NCBI RefSeq assembly: GCF_003595215.1
Contig: NZ_QYZP01000001.1
Span: forward strand, 372,001-436,000
Direction: 5' to 3'
Source of the DNA: Nesterenkonia natronophila
GTDB taxonomy: Bacteria > Actinomycetota > Actinomycetes > Actinomycetales > Micrococcaceae
Length of the DNA stretch: 64,000 nt
A program made the position numbers and the translations under genes. A model generated the notes under the pieces. That model was not told where the DNA came from and did not search any database. It worked only from the letters and a program-made list of their open reading frames with translations. Position 1 is the stretch's first letter. Every line of letters starts with the position of its first letter. Below are positions 60,034-64,000 of the stretch, piece by piece.

Positions 60034-61598
60034 GCCTGGGCCTCCTCGTCTGCCTCACCGAGGATAGTGTGGTGGTCTTGGGCCTGCGCGTACGCTTCCT
60101 TCACCGGCACTCCGGCCATCATAAGACCCAACACATCTCGGTTGGTGTGACCGGGAACGATCCCGACAACGACGCCCCGGTACATCACGGCGATCCGGTC
60201 TGCGAGGTTGCTCACCTCGTCGAGCTCGGTAGAGACGATCAGGCACGGGGTGCCCTTGTCCCGTTCCTCAATGATGGTGCGGTGAACGAACTCGATGGAT
60301 CCGACGTCGAGGCCGCGGGTGGGCTGGCTGGCGAGGAAGAGCCGGATATCGCGACTCATCTCACGGGCGAGCACCACTTTCTGCTGGTTGCCCCCAGAGA
60401 GAGTGGAGATGGGATCGTCCACATTGCCGAGCCGAACGTCGAATCGGGAGGTCTGCTCGACGGCAGCCTCACGCATCACGGTGGGCCTCATGGCTATTCC
60501 GTTGGAGTAAGGCTGTTGGTCGTACTGGTCAAGCACGAAGTTTTCGGTGATGGAGAACGCCGGTATCACCCCGTCGGTGGAGCGGTCTTCAGGCACAAAT
60601 CCAATGCCGGCATTGAGCCGTTCTTTGACGCTCATGCGCCTCAGGTTTGTGCCGTCCAGGGTGATGGTTCCGGCGACGGCGCTGCGCAGTCCCAGGATTG
60701 CTTCCGCCAGTTCGCTCTGGCCGTTGCCGTCGACGCCGGCCACGCAGAGGATTTCTCCCCGGGCGATCTCTAGGCTGACGTCGTCGAGGACCACCTTGCC
60801 GGATCCAGAGACCACGGTGAGCCCTTCAACTGAGAATCCGACGTCTCCGGGGTCGGCGGGGTCCTTCTGGGTTGTGAGATTGACCTCGCGGCCCACCATG
60901 ACGCTGGCCAGTTGAGTCTCGGTGGAATCCGGCAGCGCCTCGCCGACGATCTTGCCGCGCCTGATGACCGTGATCTTGTCCGCAATGGCCCGAACTTCCC
61001 GGAGCTTATGCGTGATGAAGACGATAGATGTGCCGGCTTCTTTGAGCTGGCGCATGATGCCGATCAGCTCGTCAGTCTCCTGCGGGGTGAGGACTGCGGT
61101 GGGCTCATCGAGGATCAGTACTCTGGCGTCCCGGGAGAGCGCCTTGATGATTTCTACCCGTTGTTGGGCGCCCACCGGAAGGTCTTCGATCTTGGCGTCA
61201 GGGTCAACGTCGAACCCGAAGCGTGCGGAGATCTCTTGGACTCGTCGCCGCGCTTCCGCAAAGTCGATCATTCCGGCGGACTTGGTGGGCTCGTAGCCGA
61301 GCATGACGGATTCAGTGACGCTGAAGACCGGGATCAGCATGAAATGCTGGTGCACCATGCCGATCCCGGCCTCCACCGCGTCGCCGGGGCCATCGAAGCT
61401 CACGCGCCGATCGTCGAGAAGAATCTCCCCCTCATTGGGGGAGTGCAGCCCGTAGATGGTGTTCATCAGTGTGGACTTCCCTGCGCCGTTCTCACCGAGC
61501 AGTGCGTGTATCTCCCCAGGCTGCACCGTCAGATCGATTCGATCATTGGCGGTGAAGGTGCCGAACCGTTTGGTGACACCTTTGAGCTGCAGCTTCAT
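60030..61598 (-). CDS. Nucleoside-type ABC transporter ATPase (double-domain)
   Basis: This 522-residue ATPase has two fused nucleotide-binding domains, as in RbsA/NupO. The N-domain has Walker A GENGAGKSTL and Walker B VLILDEPTAVLTP. The C-domain is degenerate in Walker A (VAGVDGNGQSELAEAILG lacks the GKS/T lysine) but keeps LSGGNQQKVVLAREM. This asymmetry is normal for the class. It lies 43 bp after the lipoprotein gene and overlaps the first permease by 4 bp. Confidence 0.94.
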   Translation of the reverse strand: MKLQLKGVTKRFGTFTANDRIDLTVQPGEIHALLGENGAGKSTLMNTIYGLHSPNEGEILLDDRRVSFDGPGDAVEAGIGMVHQHFMLIPVFSVTESVMLGYEPTKSAGMIDFAEARRRVQEISARFGFDVDPDAKIEDLPVGAQQRVEIIKALSRDARVLILDEPTAVLTPQETDELIGIMRQLKEAGTSIVFITHKLREVRAIADKITVIRRGKIVGEALPDSTETQLASVMVGREVNLTTQKDPADPGDVGFSVEGLTVVSGSGKVVLDDVSLEIARGEILCVAGVDGNGQSELAEAILGLRSAVAGTITLDGTNLRRMSVKERLNAGIGFVPEDRSTDGVIPAFSITENFVLDQYDQQPYSNGIAMRPTVMREAAVEQTSRFDVRLGNVDDPISTLSGGNQQKVVLAREMSRDIRLFLASQPTRGLDVGSIEFVHRTIIEERDKGTPCLIVSTELDEVSNLADRIAVMYRGVVVGIVPGHTNRDVLGLMMAGVPVKEAYAQAQDHHTILGEADEEAQA

Positions 61599-61641
61599 GC
61601 CACTTGTTCTCCTCAGACGGGTTGCGCTGCGGTGACCTGTA

Positions 61642-62754
61642 CTACTGAGGAGCGTTCTCTGATTCCACGACAGTGTCGCCGCTGATGATCTCCTCAGTCA
61701 GCTCTTCCAACTTGTCCTGAACCTCGTCGGGGACCTCGTCCTCGAAGTCGTGGAAGGGCGCGAGACCCACACCCTCATTCTCCAGGTCACCGACATACGG
61801 CTCAGAGGTGAACTCTCCGGATACACCCTCCTCAACGGTGTCGTAGACGGCCTGTGAGATCTGCTTCAGAACCGAGGTAAGGATGATGTCGCCGTAGTCA
61901 GTGGACTCGTAACCATCGGTGTCGACCCAGATCAGTTTGGCTTCGCCGTCGTCCTCGATGGCGCCAGCGGCCCCCAGTCCCACCGGGCCAGCCACGGGCA
62001 TGACGATGTCGGCGTCCTGGGCCAGGAACTGCTCGGTGAGCGCGCGGCCGGCGCTCTGATCGTCGAAACCGCCGGAGAAGGATCCGTCCTGGGCGTCCTT
62101 GTCCCAGCCGAGGAGGCTGACGTCGGCGTCGTTGTCGTCGTTGTACCGCTCTACACCGTCGGCGAAGCCGTCCATGAAGACGGTGACTGAGGGGATCTGC
62201 AGGCCGCCGAAGGTGGCCACAGTGTCAGTCTCGGTCATGGAGGCTGCCAGGTAGCCTGCCAGGTAGGAGGCCTCTGAGGTGTTGAAGACCAGGGGTTTTC
62301 CGTTTTCCGGCTCGTCAGGGAGCGTGGAGTCGATGATGCCGAAGCTGAGATCTGGGTTGTCCAGAGCGGCGTCATTGATTGCGTCTTCCAGCAGGAAGCC
62401 TACGCCGAATGTCAGGTCGCAGCCCTGCTGCACCATGGCATCCACATTGGGGCCGAAGTCAGCTTCCGATGATGACTCTGCGGTGGAAGAGTCGATGCCA
62501 AAGTCGTCTATGGCGTTCCGCAGGCCGGTGAAGGCGGACTCGTTGAAGGACTGATCGTCCCAACCGCCCTCGTCGGAGACGAGGCAGGCGGTGTAGTCGG
62601 AGTTGTCTTCGGCTTGGGCGTCGCCGTTCTCCTCAGCAGTTTCGGCGTCAGCGTCATCGTCGGTCTCATCGTCGGGGGCTTCGCCGCAGGCGGAGAGCGC
62701 GAGCACCCCCACGGCGGCCAGACTGAACAGTGCTTTGGGGGTGTAAGACCTCAT
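61642..62754 (-). CDS. BMP-family nucleoside-binding lipoprotein
   Basis: This 370-residue lipoprotein has a signal peptide ending in the lipobox LSAC (LALSACGEA, about residues 20-23) and a very acidic linker. The BMP/PnrA fold follows: VSDEGGWDDQSFNESAFTGLR, where the aromatic and acidic residues contact the nucleoside, and DADIVMPVAGPVGLGAAGAI. Family members bind purine or pyrimidine nucleosides. AGGAG precedes the ATG by 7 bp. It is the first gene of the ABC operon. Confidence 0.92.
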   Translation of the reverse strand: MRSYTPKALFSLAAVGVLALSACGEAPDDETDDDADAETAEENGDAQAEDNSDYTACLVSDEGGWDDQSFNESAFTGLRNAIDDFGIDSSTAESSSEADFGPNVDAMVQQGCDLTFGVGFLLEDAINDAALDNPDLSFGIIDSTLPDEPENGKPLVFNTSEASYLAGYLAASMTETDTVATFGGLQIPSVTVFMDGFADGVERYNDDNDADVSLLGWDKDAQDGSFSGGFDDQSAGRALTEQFLAQDADIVMPVAGPVGLGAAGAIEDDGEAKLIWVDTDGYESTDYGDIILTSVLKQISQAVYDTVEEGVSGEFTSEPYVGDLENEGVGLAPFHDFEDEVPDEVQDKLEELTEEIISGDTVVESENAPQ

Positions 62755-62820
62755 CGGGGATCTCCTGTGGTGTGAGTGGCGCGAGCGCCGATGCGGCGCA
62801 GTGGGGCCATATTACAACCC

Positions 62821-63447
62821 TCAGTCCAGGGCGCCGTTGCGGAACGCTCGAGCTGAGGATTCAAGTTCCTCAGCAGTAGTGATCAGTCGATTCGCTTTAT
62901 CGGTGAGGGTTTTGGCATCACGAGGTTCCACGTGGGTCTTGTCGGCCCAGAGGGCCTGTCCGCGAGCGATGACCCGGCAGAACGCGCCGGCGCGGTCGAA
63001 GGCGACGTCGATATCTCCGGAGTACATTCCGGCCAAAAGATGATCGGTCAGGCGGTTCATCTCCTCCGCGGTGGGTGGCTCTGCCACCCCTGCGATGGCT
63101 GAGGGGGCGGAGTGGCTGCGTCCGAGGCGGTAGTACTCGCTCATGCGATCGGGGGATTTCTGAATAGCGGCTCGCAGAGCGTAGATCCGCCACAGGGCCC
63201 CGGCCAGGGAACGCGCGGGAGAGTGGGCCCAGAGTTCGGCGATGGCTTCAATGCCCTCGGTCTCAGCGAGCCGCACGAACCGCTCGGTGGCCTCTGGGTC
63301 GGCGGCGTCGCGCCCCTGGTTGATGACAGCGTGCGCGGTGTCATGGGCTGCCTGGGAGATCTCGGCAGGGTCGGCTCCACCCTCGCGTCGATCGAAGGAC
63401 GCGGGGTCTGAGTACGCGGGACGGCGGTAGCGCGGGGCATATTTCAT
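62821..63447 (-). CDS. Conserved actinobacterial protein of unknown function
   Basis: I do not recognise a characterised family. The 208-residue protein is mostly alpha-helical and charged, without signal peptide or membrane segment. Notable stretches are EISQAAHDTAHAVINQGRD, IAELWAHSPARSLAGALWRIYALRAAIQ, YRLGRSH, and EEMNRLTDHLLAGMYSGDIDVAFDRAGAFCRVIARGQALWAD. The helical pattern and the Trp/His positions suggest a compact soluble fold. It lies 66 bp upstream of the BMP operon on the same strand, and 120 bp separates its start from the tRNA-Lys gene. Its operon membership is unclear. Confidence 0.7.
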   Translation of the reverse strand: MKYAPRYRRPAYSDPASFDRREGGADPAEISQAAHDTAHAVINQGRDAADPEATERFVRLAETEGIEAIAELWAHSPARSLAGALWRIYALRAAIQKSPDRMSEYYRLGRSHSAPSAIAGVAEPPTAEEMNRLTDHLLAGMYSGDIDVAFDRAGAFCRVIARGQALWADKTHVEPRDAKTLTDKANRLITTAEELESSARAFRNGALD

Positions 63448-63567
63448 CGGACGGCCATGATAGCTGGCCGGGAGGCAGGAGTGTCAGCGCCGCAGCTGAG
63501 TATGGTTGTGGCCCGGTGTGGGATACCATGGTTTCTGGCCAATTGACGGCCATATCCAATCAGACCA

Positions 63568-63643
63568 GGGCCTTTAGCTCAGTTGGTAGAGCATCGGACT
63601 TTTAATCCGCTGGTCGCGGGTTCGAATCCCGCAGGGCCCACCA
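63568..63643 (+). tRNA. tRNA-Lys (anticodon TTT)
   Basis: The 76-nt cloverleaf starts GGGCCTTTAGCTCAG. The D-loop region is AGTTGGTAGAGC, the anticodon loop CTTTTAA (anticodon TTT) and the T-arm GCGGG-TTCGAAT-CCCGC. The acceptor 3' strand is AGGGCCC, followed by discriminator A and an encoded CCA. The acceptor stem pairs fully with one U-G wobble. Confidence 0.97.
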
Positions 63644-63707
63644 ACTTGTGGTGCGTCACCACGCCGTTTCCAGTCAGAGTTCAGTTGCGGTCTCCCGCTG
63701 GGGCCGA

Positions 63708-64000
63708 TCATGCGGGCCGAGGCAGATCTCGGATGTTTTCACCGCGGATGGTGAAATAGGTCGAAGGTCCACCTCCGCGCAGCATTGGCCGTGCTTCAGA
63801 TGTTTGATAGATGCCGTCTTTGAGCAGCGACTGATGGATATGGACTCCGACCACTTCGCCGAAGACAACGTGCGTCACTGTCTTGGCTCCGTCAGCGGTC
63901 AGCAGCGGGACGATTTGTGTGGTGCGGCATTCGAAGACTGTCTTGGCTTCAGCCACATGCGGGACCGAGACGATGGTCGAAGGCGCGGGCGTGAGATCAG
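63708..64000 (-). CDS. Flavin reductase-like domain protein, 5' end outside the window
   Basis: The C-terminal 97 codons are present. They read DLTPAPSTIVSVPHVAEAKT, then VFECRTTQIVPLL and VTHVVFGEVVGVHIHQSLLKDG, ending ARPMLRGGGPSTYFTIRGEN. This is the pattern of the FMN-binding split-barrel flavin reductase (DIM6/NTAB) family, which reduces FMN or binds it for partner monooxygenases. The frame stays open to the window edge at 64000, so the start lies beyond. It is convergent with tRNA-Lys. Confidence 0.8.
   Translation of the reverse strand, partial: DLTPAPSTIVSVPHVAEAKTVFECRTTQIVPLLTADGAKTVTHVVFGEVVGVHIHQSLLKDGIYQTSEARPMLRGGGPSTYFTIRGENIRDLPRPA

Noticed and set aside
59928..60773. Plus-strand open frame of 281 codons across the permease and ATPase genes
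   Set aside because: It crosses the boundary of two well-supported minus-strand ABC genes and shows no homology.
1..64000. CRISPR arrays, prophage genes and rRNA
   Set aside because: No regularly spaced direct repeats, phage structural genes or rRNA sequence were recognised anywhere in the window.

Overview
The window is 64 kb of high-GC DNA. Nearly all of it is dense, co-oriented chromosomal genes with GTG, TTG and ATG starts. The actinobacterial bS22 ribosomal peptide, a zinc-finger-less topoisomerase I with basic tail and GRxGPY repeats, AcuC, a Rv2747-type N-acetylglutamate synthase and a cory-CC-star protein all point to Actinobacteria. The acidic lipoproteins and the clustered ectoine, potassium and betaine-type uptake genes suggest a salt-tolerant Micrococcales member, perhaps Nesterenkonia-like. 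The genus is inference.

Layout. 0-7.4 kb: methyltransferase, topA, Ppx/GppA phosphatase, TIM-barrel isomerase and proC. 7.4-13.6 kb: glutaredoxin, bS22, a glutaminase fused to STAS and cyclic-nucleotide-binding domains, and a complete OpuC-like compatible-solute ABC transporter. 13.6-21.5 kb: an AsnB-like protein with a dismantled glutaminase site, acuC, ktrAB potassium uptake, ectABC and csbD. 21.5-27.6 kb: amidase, rhodanese, pheA, lipid kinase, serS and dps. 27.8-35.9 kb: a visibly AT-richer island for polyol or ketopentose use (SorC regulator, CUT1 ABC transporter without ATPase, Zn polyol dehydrogenase, AraD-like epimerase, FGGY kinase). It ends beside the 3' remnant of a ROK regulator.

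35.9-42 kb: aldose 1-epimerase, HAD hydrolase, then a four-gene minus-strand operon cstA / cory-CC-star / ArsA-like ATPase / ACR3-like permease. 42-46.6 kb: unusual P450, two GNATs, YcaQ-like glycosylase and inorganic pyrophosphatase. 46.6-57 kb: oligopeptidase B, a divergent two-component system, desaturase, ChrA, an anchored acidic protein coupled to argA, and a Pit/DUF47 phosphate pair. 57.4-64 kb: a nucleoside-type BMP ABC operon, a conserved unknown, tRNA-Lys(TTT) and a partial flavin reductase.

How genes work together: 9.9-21.5 kb forms an osmoadaptation neighbourhood (uptake of solutes and K+, ectoine synthesis, general stress protein). The island encodes a plausible complete route from an imported pentitol to D-xylulose 5-phosphate. 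I saw no transposase, integrase, CRISPR array or phage gene. The most novel-looking items are the AsnB-like protein that has lost its glutamine site, the cstA/cory-CC-star/ArsA/ACR3 operon, the three-domain glutaminase, and the island with its ROK scar.
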